Assembly: GCF_900156815.1 (NCBI RefSeq)
Contig: NZ_FTOT01000004.1
Coordinates: forward strand, 1 to 64,000
DNA length: 64,000 nucleotides
Source of the DNA: Gemmobacter megaterium
GTDB lineage: Bacteria > Pseudomonadota > Alphaproteobacteria > Rhodobacterales > Rhodobacteraceae
Direction of reading: 5' to 3'
Shown here: piece after piece, positions 46,285-54,729 of the stretch
Layout of the letters: the number at the start of each line of letters is the position of its first letter
Numbering within the stretch: the stretch's first letter is position 1
Notes under the pieces: generated by a model
Database searches by the model: none
Seen by the model: only the letters and a program-made list of their open reading frames with translations
What the model was told of the DNA's origin: nothing
Position numbers and translations under genes: made by a program

Positions 46285-47835
46285 ATGGTTTTGGCTATGT
46301 CCCGCCCGCACAAACACCCAAAGACAGGCGTCTATTACTTCCGCCAGAAGACACCCGCAGACCTGCGCGAGAAGTTCGGAAAGCCTGACGCGTCGTGGTC
46401 CCTGAGAACCAAAGACACGGTAGAGGCCAAGGCCCGCCATGCCGAGGCCCAAGCAAAGCAAAACAAGGTCTGGGCCGCGCTACGCGCTGAACCCAAGGGG
46501 CTTGCGCTGCGCGAGATCGTCGCCTTGGTGGGCACATACCGGCGCGAACTGGACTCGATTGTGGAAGCCGAAACCGGCGAACCCGCCGTCTGGGACCAAG
46601 TGCTGCGGCTTGAGGGGCAAGCCGGGGAATCAGCGCAGGCACTTGAGGGATGGCACGGTGACGATGCGAACCGCCTGTTGCTGGAACAGGGTTTGGTGAT
46701 TGACGATTACAGCCGACAGCGCCTGTTGAACGAGATGCACAAGGCATGGCTGGAATGGGCAGAGTTCCAGCGCCGCCGGTCAGTGGGCGATTTCCGCCCC
46801 GACGCCACGCTTGAGCGCTACCCGGCCCCCGAGAAGGCACAGAGGGCAGCGCCGAAGGTGACCTTGACCAGCCTCTTGGACCTTTGGGAGGCGCAACAGC
46901 GAACCAAGCCGGGCGGCGGGTCTGACAAGACCATCGCCGATTTCCGCGCAAAGGTCGCTAAACTGATCGCTTATCTTGGTCATGACGATGCAATGTCAGT
47001 GACCCCGCTCAAGGTCGATGAATGGTGCGATTCACTGGTGCAGGCAGGCGTAAGCGCCAGAACCGTAAGCGATAAGTATCTTGCAGCCGTGAAGGCGGTG
47101 TTCGGGGTCGGGGTGGACAAGAACAGGCTGGACAAGAACCCGTTGGCCGACAAGCGTTACAAGTATTACAAGCCGAACAAGGAACGACCCTCCGGCTACA
47201 CCGATGCAGAGGCCGCGCGCGTTCTGACCGCCGCGCTGGTGGACCCCAAAGAACTGGGCAAGCGTTTCGAGCACAACAAGTTGGCCATTCGTTGGCTGCC
47301 ATGGATATGTGCCTATACTGGTGCAAGGATTACCGAGACAGCGCAACTACGCGGTGATGATTTCATAACCGAGGCCGGTGTTCCCTGCCTGCGTATAACG
47401 CCAGAAGCGGGGTCGGTAAAAAGCGGCAGCTACCGAATTGTGCCGGTGCATGAACACCTCATGGAAATGGGATTGGCCGACCTGTTCAAGGCCTCGGTGT
47501 CTCGACCTGTCGTCACCGACCCGAAGCCGACGCGCGAACAAGCCCTTTCCGCCGCGCAAAGTGTGGGCAAGAAAGTGGCCGAATGGGTGCGGGACGTAGT
47601 GGGAATTGAGGATAGGCGCATCAAGCCAAACCACGCATGGCGACACCGCTTCAAGACGATTTGCCGCGACGTCGGGATCGACAAGGAAACGCGAGACGCC
47701 TTTCAAGGTCACGCTGATGGAACCTCTGCCGCCAACTATGGTGAGGTCACTATCAAGGCAATGACCCGCGCTATGGCCAACTTTCCCCGCGTCGATCTGT
47801 CCTTGAATGCTGACGAGACCCCCGACGTCATGTAG
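46285..47835 (+). CDS. Tyrosine site-specific recombinase (integrase)
   Basis: A 516-residue integrase. The N-terminal 60 residues (HPKTGVYYFRQKTPADLREK) match a domain frequent in proteobacterial island integrases, followed by a SAM-like core-binding domain (about 205-310) and the catalytic domain with Arg in YTGARITETAQLRGDD, HAWRHRFKT (HxxR), GHADG and the nucleophile Tyr in AANYGEV. All catalytic residues are present. The start is 46285 or 46297 (MSRPHKHPK). Its position after the tRNA is typical of tRNA-targeting integrases. Confidence 0.93.
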   Translation: MVLAMSRPHKHPKTGVYYFRQKTPADLREKFGKPDASWSLRTKDTVEAKARHAEAQAKQNKVWAALRAEPKGLALREIVALVGTYRRELDSIVEAETGEPAVWDQVLRLEGQAGESAQALEGWHGDDANRLLLEQGLVIDDYSRQRLLNEMHKAWLEWAEFQRRRSVGDFRPDATLERYPAPEKAQRAAPKVTLTSLLDLWEAQQRTKPGGGSDKTIADFRAKVAKLIAYLGHDDAMSVTPLKVDEWCDSLVQAGVSARTVSDKYLAAVKAVFGVGVDKNRLDKNPLADKRYKYYKPNKERPSGYTDAEAARVLTAALVDPKELGKRFEHNKLAIRWLPWICAYTGARITETAQLRGDDFITEAGVPCLRITPEAGSVKSGSYRIVPVHEHLMEMGLADLFKASVSRPVVTDPKPTREQALSAAQSVGKKVAEWVRDVVGIEDRRIKPNHAWRHRFKTICRDVGIDKETRDAFQGHADGTSAANYGEVTIKAMTRAMANFPRVDLSLNADETPDVM

Positions 47836-47967
47836 GCGGCCCAATGTGCCCTGACGGTCTCTGGTGACCATGCCATGACAGGTCGCAGGGTGACGGAGAC
47901 CCATGGCGGGAAACCCCGTTGCTGGTTGTCGCCGTGATGTGGCGGCCTTCATGGGCCTCTATCGGGG

Positions 47968-48181
47968 TCAGCGTGCCCAAACGGGTATCGAGAGCGCGCT
48001 CTCGATACCCGTTGCGCCAGGTCGTGCGTTCGCCGCTGCGTTCATGCCGGCCGGCGCCGATGATGCCTTCCACATCGGTCTCCATGATCAGTTGCAGCAC
48101 GGCTTCGGCAATGCCGCGCAGGAAGTCGCCCTGATCGTGCTTGGCCAGAAGCTCGGACAGGTCCATGTTCGTCTTGGTCAT
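47968..48181 (-). pseudogene. IS256-family transposase, N-terminal fragment
   Basis: From the ATG at 48181 it reads MTKTNMDLSELLAKHDQGDF and continues to YRERALDTRLGTL (about residue 71), a good match to mutator-type transposases. After that the frame goes on for about 45 codons without similarity to a stop near 47828. The normal protein has about 400 residues with the DDE domain, all lost here. The frame contains the 34-bp palindrome at 47980-48013. Confidence 0.8.
47980..48013. repeat. Perfect 34-bp palindrome in the IS256 fragment
   Basis: AACGGGTATCGAGAGCG is followed directly by its reverse complement with no spacer. It encodes NGYRERALDTRL-like residues that are conserved in the family, so it may come from codon choice in the transposase. 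It lies 12 bp from the point where the transposase is truncated. Confidence 0.85.
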
Positions 48182-48278
48182 CGGGGTCTCCGTAGGGTCC
48201 GTGGTTGAAGTCGCCAAACTCCACCTCGAACATACACCTCGATGGCCACCCGGGATCACACCGCCGACGGCGATGAAT

Positions 48279-48650
48279 TTACACCAGCTCCTCGGACGCT
48301 AACTCCGGCCCGTGCCGGTCCCAGGCCGACAGGCGGCGCCATGCATCCAGTGACACAACCTTACCCGTCCACGTCATGGGCCTGTCGGTTACGCTGCACA
48401 GCGCGCGCGGGGTATCCGCTACGATGCCAATGGAAACGGGGCCATCCAGCCGTGAAGGCGCGGGCGCGCTGGGCTTTGGGCGGGGCATACCACCTTCCGA
48501 CAAAACCGACACAACCGACACAACCATTTCAGGTTGTGCAGATAGGTGAGGCACTTCGCCCATGGATTGGGTTGCGTCGGTTGTGTCGGTTTTGTCGCCG
48601 GGAGGTAAGGCCGCCTTTGCGGCCCTCGCGGCCTGTAGCCATCTGGTCAT
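48279..48650 (-). pseudogene. Island-associated hypothetical protein, truncated at its 3' end
   Basis: A 123-residue frame starting MTRWLQAARAAKAALPPGDK and rich in Thr/Asp and Ser/Pro. Similar short proteins accompany DUF3987 genes in rhodobacterial prophages as far as I recall; function unknown. Its last codons and stop (LV-stop) come from the IS256-family terminus, so the original C-terminus is lost. Its start overlaps the DUF3987 stop by ATGA. Confidence 0.55.
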
Positions 48651-49594
48651 TCCTGCCTCCGGTGAACGGCTGGGTTGACAATGTAGAGCCGTGACGGGCG
48701 CCCGCCCTGCGCAGGGGCGGGGTTTTCAACGGCGCGAATGATGTCGGCCTCCTCCAGAACGACCAATGCGGGGTTCAAGTCATCGGACCTCGCAAGCCCG
48801 GTCCACTCCATCCGCAACACTACGCGCGTGGTGAAGCGGGTAAGCCCGGCCTCGCGGATCAGCGCCACCAACCGCCGCGCGGCCCGCTCGCCCTTGGCCC
48901 CCGCCGCCTCGGCATAGGCGCGGCGAGCCATCGGCAACAGGTAGCTTTCCACCAGATGCGCAGCCGCCCCGAAGTGGGCGATCGTGATTTCGCGCGGTTC
49001 CTCGGCATCGCCGCTGGCCCAGTCCATCATCCCCAGAACCAGCGACAGGCGCACCGAAAGGCCGGGCAGCTTGCCGATGAACGACAGAAGCAGCCCCTCG
49101 GCGCCGCCTTCCCAGTCCCGCACCTGTTGCCGGAAAGCGTCCAGCAGGTCTCGGGCATCTTCCGCGAAGGGGACGATCCATGGGCGCTTGTGGCCCTCCT
49201 CATCCGTCGGCATGTCCAGCGACAGCAGACGGCCCAGCGCCGCGTCAATGAAGGCTTCATCATGCAGGACGCTCGGGCGCTTGATCGGCGCCGGGTTCGG
49301 CCAGACCGGCAGGAAGCGCGCCAACAAGCTGTCATCGTCGGACTTCATCAGCAGGCTGCGCAGCCGATCGGGCTGGATCCCGCCCAGAACGCCAACCGTG
49401 AGCAAGTCCACATAGACCGGATCCCACCCCATGCGCTCCACCGAATAGGACCGGCCCCCATAGGCTTCCAGCCAGAACGGACGGTCAGACCCACCGCCCG
49501 AATAGCGCGTCATGCCTTGCAGCCACCCGGCCAGTTCGTCGCGCGCAAGCAGCGTTCCGGCCAGTGCTGCGTGGGGCGCTGCATATCTTCCCAT
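48647..49594 (-). pseudogene. DUF3987 (YfjI-like) protein, N-terminus missing
   Basis: The 315-residue frame begins MGRYAAPHAALAGTLLARDE; family similarity starts at LLARDELAGWLQGMTRYSGG and includes DRPFWLEAYGGRSYSVERMG and the C-terminal winged-helix-like part. Full DUF3987 proteins are 500-800 residues with an N-terminal ATPase region that carries the Walker A motif; here a stop six codons above the ATG ends the frame. The gene is therefore a 5'-deleted remnant of a replication-type protein of the element. Confidence 0.7.
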
Positions 49595-49630
49595 GGGCCC
49601 GGCACGAGCTCAACTTGCCGCTCTGTGATG

Positions 49631-49664
49631 TTTGATCAAAAGATACCTTCATTTCGTGATCATT
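49631..49664 (+). promoter_or_regulatory. AT-rich upstream region with TGATCA dyads
   Basis: TTTGATCAAA at 49631-49640 is a perfect 10-bp palindrome and a second GTGATCAT follows at about 49656, in a clearly AT-richer stretch about 70-100 bp before the binding-protein gene. They could be an operator pair at the ABC transporter promoter. No regulator can be named. Confidence 0.35.
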
Positions 49665-49731
49665 TTTGTGGCAGCATCCCTGCAACCGTCGCCGATTCCC
49701 GCGTGGCGGACCACCCAGCAGGAGATGCCCC

Positions 49732-50541
49732 ATGATCACCCGCCGTATTGCCCTTGGGCTTGCCACCGCGCTTGGCCTGAGCCTTGCAGCCCTGCCCGGC
49801 CTGGCCGCCGACCCGCTGAAAGTCGGCTCCTACCCCGCCAACCCGCCATGGGAGACCAAGACCGAGTCAGGCAAGTTCGAAGGATTCGAGGTCGATATCG
49901 TTACCGAGATTGCGAAACGCCTTGGCACCACCGTGGCGATCGAGGGCTATGATTTCACCGCTCTGTTTCCCGCCACCGCCTCGCGCCGGATCGACATGGC
50001 GATCTCCTCGCTCACGATCACCGACGAGCGGCTGGGCAGCCAGTCCTTTACCCAACCCTATATCGAGGGCGCGCTGGGGCTGGCCACCCGGACCGGCTCG
50101 GACGTGGCCAAGGTCGCCGACATCAAGGGGCGCACGGTGGGCACCGTCGCCACCACCTTCGCCGAAAAATGGCTGACCGAGCGCAAGGACGAACTGGGGT
50201 TCAAGGAACTGAAAACCTATACCACCACGGCCAACATGCTGACCGACATCCTGACCGGGCGTCTGGATGCCGCGTTGAACGATGTGGTCGGCCTGCGCTA
50301 TGCCGCCACGCAGATGAAGGGTCTCGACGTTCCGGACGAGATCATCACAGGCGAGCGTTTCGCCATCATGATGACCAAGGATCATCCCCAACTGGCCGCA
50401 GTCAACGAGGCGATCTCGGCCATGAAAACCGATGGGACAATGGCCGCGATCTTTCAGACATGGTTCGGGGTCGAACCTGCCGCCGGCAGCCTGACCCTGA
50501 CCCCGCTGCCGGTGCCGGTGCCCACCTCCGCCACCAACTGA
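49732..50541 (+). CDS. Amino-acid ABC transporter substrate-binding protein (family 3)
   Basis: A 269-residue periplasmic protein with signal MITRRIALGLATALGLSLAA and a family 3 binding domain (LKVGSYPANPPWE; FEGFEVDIVTEIAKRLGT; SLTITDERLGSQSFTQPY). Family 3 members bind polar amino acids; the ligand is open. The ATG at 49732 follows AGGAGATGCCCC. A hairpin separates it from the permease gene, a common way of keeping binding-protein mRNA in excess. Confidence 0.9.
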   Translation: MITRRIALGLATALGLSLAALPGLAADPLKVGSYPANPPWETKTESGKFEGFEVDIVTEIAKRLGTTVAIEGYDFTALFPATASRRIDMAISSLTITDERLGSQSFTQPYIEGALGLATRTGSDVAKVADIKGRTVGTVATTFAEKWLTERKDELGFKELKTYTTTANMLTDILTGRLDAALNDVVGLRYAATQMKGLDVPDEIITGERFAIMMTKDHPQLAAVNEAISAMKTDGTMAAIFQTWFGVEPAAGSLTLTPLPVPVPTSATN

Positions 50542-50547
50542 CCTGAC

Positions 50548-50571
50548 CGGCCCGCCATCTTTGGCGGGCCG
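50548..50571 (+). other. Intercistronic hairpin between binding protein and permease genes
   Basis: A perfect 9-bp stem CGGCCCGCC / GGCGGGCCG around ATCTTT, 6 bp after the binding-protein stop and 17 bp before the permease start. Without a T tract it is more likely an mRNA-stabilising or attenuating structure than a full terminator. Confidence 0.6.
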
Positions 50572-50587
50572 CCCGCCGGGAGGCATC

Positions 50588-51262
50588 ATGGACGCGATCG
50601 ACATCTTCTTCAACCTTGACGTCCTGCGGCGGTCAATCCCCATCCTGTTGCGGGGGCTTGGCAATACGCTGCTACTGGGGGCCGTGGCGATCGTCTGCGG
50701 CACGGCCCTGGGCATCGGGATCAGCCTTGTCCGGCTTTATGCGCCAAAACCACTCCGCTGGCTTGCGGTCATCTACACCGATCTGATGCGCGCGCTGCCG
50801 GTGCTGGTGGTGCTGATCCTGATCTACTACGCCCTGCCCTTTGCCGGGATCGTCCTGTCCTCTTTCGTCGCGGCTGCGGTGGCGCTGTCGCTGGTCCTCG
50901 CAGCCTATGCGGCCGAAGTGGTGCGCGCGGGGATCCAGGCAGTGCCAAAAGGCCAGTTCGAAGCCGCCTCTGCCCTTGGTCTCGGGTTCTGGACCACGAT
51001 GCGCAAGGTGATCCTGCCGCAGGCGATCCGCCTGGTGATCCCGCCCCATGCCTCGAATTGCGTCAGCGTGATCAAGGATACCTCGCTGGCCTCTGTCGTT
51101 GCGATGACCGATCTTCTGAAACAGGCCACCGACGCCCAGGCGCTGTTTGCCAACCCTACGCCGCTGATCGGCGCCGCCATCCTGTATGTGATGATCCTGT
51201 GGCCACTGGTGCGGCTGACAGGCTGGCTGGAGACCCGCTTCAACCGTGCCTATCAGCGCTGA
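50588..51262 (+). CDS. Amino-acid ABC transporter permease (HisM/GlnP type)
   Basis: A 224-residue inner-membrane protein with five hydrophobic helices and the permease signature around EVVRAGIQAVPKGQFEAASA (EAA loop). It follows the binding-protein gene by 46 bp, start preceded by GGGAGGCATC. No second permease or ATP-binding subunit gene follows: the next gene is a convergent P450 whose last 23 bp overlap this one. The transporter must borrow an ATPase from elsewhere or is incomplete. Confidence 0.9.
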   Translation: MDAIDIFFNLDVLRRSIPILLRGLGNTLLLGAVAIVCGTALGIGISLVRLYAPKPLRWLAVIYTDLMRALPVLVVLILIYYALPFAGIVLSSFVAAAVALSLVLAAYAAEVVRAGIQAVPKGQFEAASALGLGFWTTMRKVILPQAIRLVIPPHASNCVSVIKDTSLASVVAMTDLLKQATDAQALFANPTPLIGAAILYVMILWPLVRLTGWLETRFNRAYQR

Positions 51263-52604
51263 CCACGCGCCGCGACAGCCGCAGATATATGCCGTCCCTG
51301 GCGCGAACGGTCAGATGCGCGACTGGCACCGGGGGCGGGCCATCCGGCTGCAAGCGGAATGACCCGGCAATCAGCGCCAGCAGCAGCGTGCCCTCGACCA
51401 TGGCAAACCCGGCGCCGGTGCAGACACGCGGACCTGCCGAGAATGGCATATAGGCACTGCGCGCGCAGGCCCGCGTCTCGTCGCGCCCCCAGCGGTCCGG
51501 GTCGAAATCATCGGGCGCAGACCAGAACCGTTCATGCCGGTGCAGATGCCACGGCGACAGCACAACCTGAGCGCCCGTCGTCACCTCCCGGTCACGGAAA
51601 CATTCGGGTTGGGTCGTCTCGCGCACCATCATCGGCACAGGCGGATACAGCCGCAGCGTCTCGCGGAACACATCGCGGGTAAAGCGCAGTTTCGACAGGT
51701 TGCCAAAGGACGGATCCGCAGCAAAGACCTGCGCCTCTGCCGCCACCCTGTCCTGGATCTCGGGATGGGTCGCCAGAAGATACAGCGCCCAGGCCAGGGC
51801 AGAGGCACTGGTTTCATGCCCGGCCAGAAAAAAGATCGCCACCTGATCCACCATCTCGTCGGTGTCGAACCGCTCGCCGCTCACCGGATCCGCCGTGGTC
51901 ATGATCTTGGTGGCCAGATCGTCGGGCGCCGTGCCCGCCCTGATCGCCGCCATCCGCTCGGCCGTCAGACGTTCGATCAGGCGCCGGATCGCATGGGCGG
52001 TGCGCCTGGTCTGGCGCCGATGCAGGCGCGGCACCCAACGCGGCAGGGGAACAAAGGCGGCAAGGTTCAGGATCGGCTGGGTCCGCTGATAGTCGCGGAA
52101 CTGGTCGAACACCGCCGCCGCGACCTCGTGCTCGATCGGAATCGAGAACAGCGTGCGAAAGATCACATCCGCTGCGGCATGGCTTGTATGGCTCTCCATC
52201 TCGACCACGCCGGGCGCCAGCCGGGCCACCGCGGCCTGCCCTGCCGCAAGCATGGCCGGATAGGTATCGCGCAGCCGCCCTCCTTCAAAGGCGGGGTCGA
52301 TGATGCGGCGCTGGCGTTTCCACACCTCGCCATTGGTCAGAAAGACCGAATTGCCCAGCAGCGGCCGCAATCCTTCACCGATCCGGCCAGACTTCGGAAA
52401 GTCATCCGGCCGCTGCTTCAGCACCAGATCCACCAGCGCGGGATCGTTGCACAGATAGCTGCGAAAGAACGGCGTGCGGAACTCTGCCATCCAGGCGCGG
52501 TACAATCGGGCCGGCTGGGCTGACAGAATATCCGCCCGGAACAGACGCAGATAGCGCAGCAAGGATACCTTGTCGGGGCGGCTGGCGGGCTTCGGCGGGG
52601 TCAT
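51240..52604 (-). CDS. Cytochrome P450
   Basis: A 454-residue soluble P450. The I-helix oxygen-binding segment is FFLAGHETSASALAWAL, the K-helix ExxR is in RETLRLYPPVP, and the haem-binding loop is FSAGPRVCTGAGFAM with ligand Cys395. The substrate is unknown. Its ATG overlaps the stop of the upstream alpha/beta-hydrolase-like gene by ATGA, so the two are translated together; no ferredoxin gene is adjacent. Its 3' end overlaps the convergent permease gene. Confidence 0.93.
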   Translation of the reverse strand: MTPPKPASRPDKVSLLRYLRLFRADILSAQPARLYRAWMAEFRTPFFRSYLCNDPALVDLVLKQRPDDFPKSGRIGEGLRPLLGNSVFLTNGEVWKRQRRIIDPAFEGGRLRDTYPAMLAAGQAAVARLAPGVVEMESHTSHAAADVIFRTLFSIPIEHEVAAAVFDQFRDYQRTQPILNLAAFVPLPRWVPRLHRRQTRRTAHAIRRLIERLTAERMAAIRAGTAPDDLATKIMTTADPVSGERFDTDEMVDQVAIFFLAGHETSASALAWALYLLATHPEIQDRVAAEAQVFAADPSFGNLSKLRFTRDVFRETLRLYPPVPMMVRETTQPECFRDREVTTGAQVVLSPWHLHRHERFWSAPDDFDPDRWGRDETRACARSAYMPFSAGPRVCTGAGFAMVEGTLLLALIAGSFRLQPDGPPPVPVAHLTVRARDGIYLRLSRRVVSADRHG

Positions 52605-53809
52605 GCGACATCCCTGTAGCGCGACACAGGCGTCACGATTCGGCTTGGCGATGGCACGCGGCGCCCCATCCTGTCCCACAAGGTCAGCGGTCCGGCGGTG
52701 ATGCGGAAATATTCATAGGCATCGGGCGCATCCGGCAAGGCGTCAAAGGCGCACAGATACTGAAAATGCAGGCGAAAGAACCTCCATTTCAGCTCGGCCC
52801 GCCTGGCCGGGCTCAACGTCTGGCTGAAGGCCGCCGACAACACCAGCGGCCATCGCGCATCGGGCGGCGCCACCCCCGTCACCGCCGCAGGATCGCACAG
52901 CGCATAGGTGCAGCCATCTCCCGGCGCCGATACATCCACCCACGGGATCCGTCCCTGCCCGGCCATCATCGCCAGATCGGCCCGCAACCTCTGCGCCTGC
53001 GGCAGGAACGACACCATCGGCACCGCCTGCCCCAGGGTCAGGAACGACAGCACCGGACCGTCCGGCAGCCCCTCTCGCAGCAGATCCGCCAACACCGACA
53101 CCCCCAGATGGGCCCCCGAGGAATGGCCCACAACCAGCACCTCATCAACATCTTCCGCCATCGCGGCACGGGTCCTGGCCCCGAATTCCGCCAGCCGCCG
53201 TTCCAGATCGGGCGCATAGGCGCCGCGCAAGGCAGCGCCATAGGCAAAATCATGCATCAGGTAATGGGCAAAGATCTTGCTGTCCCACCGTTTGAACAGC
53301 CGCAGCAGCCCCCAGGCCCCGACCAGCGCCGGAACCGCAGCCAGCCAGACCGGCAGCCAGACCGCCAGCGCCAGGCAGATCAGCCAGCCGGCCCCTCCCG
53401 CGAGCGCCAACTGCCCCAACAGCATCCCCACCGGATAACAGGCGGCAAGCAACGGTCCCTTGCGCAACCGCAACAGCGGCCAGACCGCACCCGTGCCGAA
53501 ATAGACCCAGGCCGTGCGCAACATCTGGCCATAGGTCGCCGCAATACCATCCGGCATCGCCGCCTGCACCAGATCGTGCCAGACCAGCACCTCGAACCGG
53601 GTCTCGACCTCGGCCCCCTCGATCCGCGCCTGAACCGTCCAGCCCGACCCGGCAGCCGCCAGCGTCAGATCATAGCCCGACAGCCGCGCCTGCGCTGCGC
53701 CTTCCTTGCGGTACAACTCCCGATACCGACGCGGCGGGAACGGATCGAAGCCGGGGATATAGATCACCACCCGCCGCGCCACCCGTCCCTGTTGCGTTGC
53801 CCGTTTCAT
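52601..53809 (-). CDS. Membrane protein with alpha/beta-hydrolase-like GHSSG motif
   Basis: About 402 residues starting MKRATQQGRVARRVVIYIPG. VVIYIPGFDP near the start and VLVVGHSSGAHLGVSVLADL in the middle suggest a serine hydrolase-type fold (nucleophile elbow GHSSG). Two hydrophobic helices (roughly residues 130-180) lie between these parts. I know no characterised homologue. It is coupled to the P450 gene by ATGA. The ATG at 53809 lies inside a dispersed repeat (53803-53837), which also provides the GGGGCAAG before it. Confidence 0.7.
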   Translation of the reverse strand: MKRATQQGRVARRVVIYIPGFDPFPPRRYRELYRKEGAAQARLSGYDLTLAAAGSGWTVQARIEGAEVETRFEVLVWHDLVQAAMPDGIAATYGQMLRTAWVYFGTGAVWPLLRLRKGPLLAACYPVGMLLGQLALAGGAGWLICLALAVWLPVWLAAVPALVGAWGLLRLFKRWDSKIFAHYLMHDFAYGAALRGAYAPDLERRLAEFGARTRAAMAEDVDEVLVVGHSSGAHLGVSVLADLLREGLPDGPVLSFLTLGQAVPMVSFLPQAQRLRADLAMMAGQGRIPWVDVSAPGDGCTYALCDPAAVTGVAPPDARWPLVLSAAFSQTLSPARRAELKWRFFRLHFQYLCAFDALPDAPDAYEYFRITAGPLTLWDRMGRRVPSPSRIVTPVSRYRDVA

Positions 53810-53837
53810 CTTGCCCCAAATACCCCCGCCGGAGGCC
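53803..53837 (+). repeat. Dispersed intergenic repeat, short form, copy D
   Basis: Begins GTTTCATCTTGCCCCAAAT and continues ACCCCCGCCGGAGGC, nearly the same as copy B at 11987-12021. Unlike the other three copies it is not between convergent genes: read on the minus strand it overlaps the start codon of the hydrolase-like gene. Confidence 0.8.
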
Positions 53838-53866
53838 CCGGTCGCCATCCGCACAGCGACGGGGTA

Positions 53867-54616
53867 TCACCCCAACGTGGCCAGAATGGGGAAGCTTTCG
53901 AGCAGCCAGAACGAAAATGCCGCGAATTGCCCCGTCAGCATCATCAGGCCGACCGTCCACAACAACAGACCAGAGATCCGCTCGATCCGCCCCATATGCC
54001 GCTTCATCCACGCCATCGGTCCCTGCAACGCCGGAAAAAAGGCCGCGACCAGCAGAAACGGAATACCCAGTCCCACGGCATAGCCGCCCAACAGCACGGT
54101 ACCGCGCGCCAGATCGGCCTCGGACGCGGCCATCGACAGGATCGCGCCAAGGATCGGCCCCAGACAGGGCGTCCAGCCAAAGGCAAAGGCAAGGCCAAGC
54201 ACATAGGCACCAAATGCCGATCCGCCCTGATCCCCCGCATCCACCCGCGCCTCGCGGTCCAGAAACGGGATGCGGAACACCCCGACGAAATGCGCGCCAA
54301 AGACCATGATCACGATCCCGGCGATGGTAACGAACCAGTCCTGGTATTGCAGCAAGGCCCGTCCCAATGCCGACGCGGCGATCCCCAGGATCAGGAACAC
54401 AGTGGACAGACCCAGAACGAAGAAGCCGGCCGCCAGCACGACCGGCCCCCGACGCTCCGCCCCCTGCATCTGGTTGACGGAAACGCCGCCCATATAGGCC
54501 AGATAGGGCGGCACGATAGGCAGAACGCAAGGGCTGAGAAACGACAGCAGCCCCGCAAGGGCTGCCACGAATAGCGCAGGCAACATACCCGCGTCGATCA
54601 GGTCGATGCCGAACAT
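53867..54616 (-). CDS. ccdA: CcdA-type thiol-disulfide membrane transporter
   Basis: A 249-residue membrane protein with six hydrophobic helices of the DsbD/CcdA family. The redox cysteines are Cys30 (FLSPCVLPIVPP) and Cys151 (GWTPCLGPILG). It passes electrons from cytoplasmic thioredoxin to periplasmic proteins, often for cytochrome c maturation. The ATG at 54616 follows AAGGAGGGGGA. It is upstream of the hydrolase and P450 genes, 57 bp away, on the same strand. Confidence 0.92.
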   Translation of the reverse strand: MFGIDLIDAGMLPALFVAALAGLLSFLSPCVLPIVPPYLAYMGGVSVNQMQGAERRGPVVLAAGFFVLGLSTVFLILGIAASALGRALLQYQDWFVTIAGIVIMVFGAHFVGVFRIPFLDREARVDAGDQGGSAFGAYVLGLAFAFGWTPCLGPILGAILSMAASEADLARGTVLLGGYAVGLGIPFLLVAAFFPALQGPMAWMKRHMGRIERISGLLLWTVGLMMLTGQFAAFSFWLLESFPILATLG

Positions 54617-54729
54617 TCCCCCTCCTTGGCGCTGTTCAGAGGCACGCATAGCGCAGCGCGCCGCCCGCGTCACGGGGGCAGACGGTCACATGGGCGTGGC
54701 TGCCCGGCCTGTGACCGTCTGCAAGTCCG

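Larger units (their letters stand above)
47968..48290 (-). mobile_element. IS256-family element fragment (left end only)
   Basis: Minus-strand sequence from about 48290 begins CTGGTGTAAATTCATCGCCG, a terminus typical of IS256-family elements, and runs through the leader into the first 71 codons of the transposase. The rest of the element is missing beyond about 47968. Its terminus supplies the stop codon of the truncated gene at 48279-48650, so it inserted into that gene. Confidence 0.65.
46202..49594. mobile_element. Decayed integrated element at tRNA-Thr
   Basis: Between the tRNA-Thr gene and the ABC transporter genes lie an integrase, an IS256-family fragment and truncated cargo of the kind found in rhodobacterial prophages and genomic islands (DUF3987). 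No direct repeat of the tRNA 3' end is visible near 49600, so the distal attachment site seems deleted. The right boundary is where the DUF3987 similarity stops, about 49560-49594, and is approximate. Confidence 0.7.

Noticed and set aside
48700-49660. Search for a direct repeat of the tRNA-Thr 3' end (attachment site)
   Set aside because: No match longer than a few bases to GAGAGTTCAATCCTC was found by eye; the distal site appears deleted.
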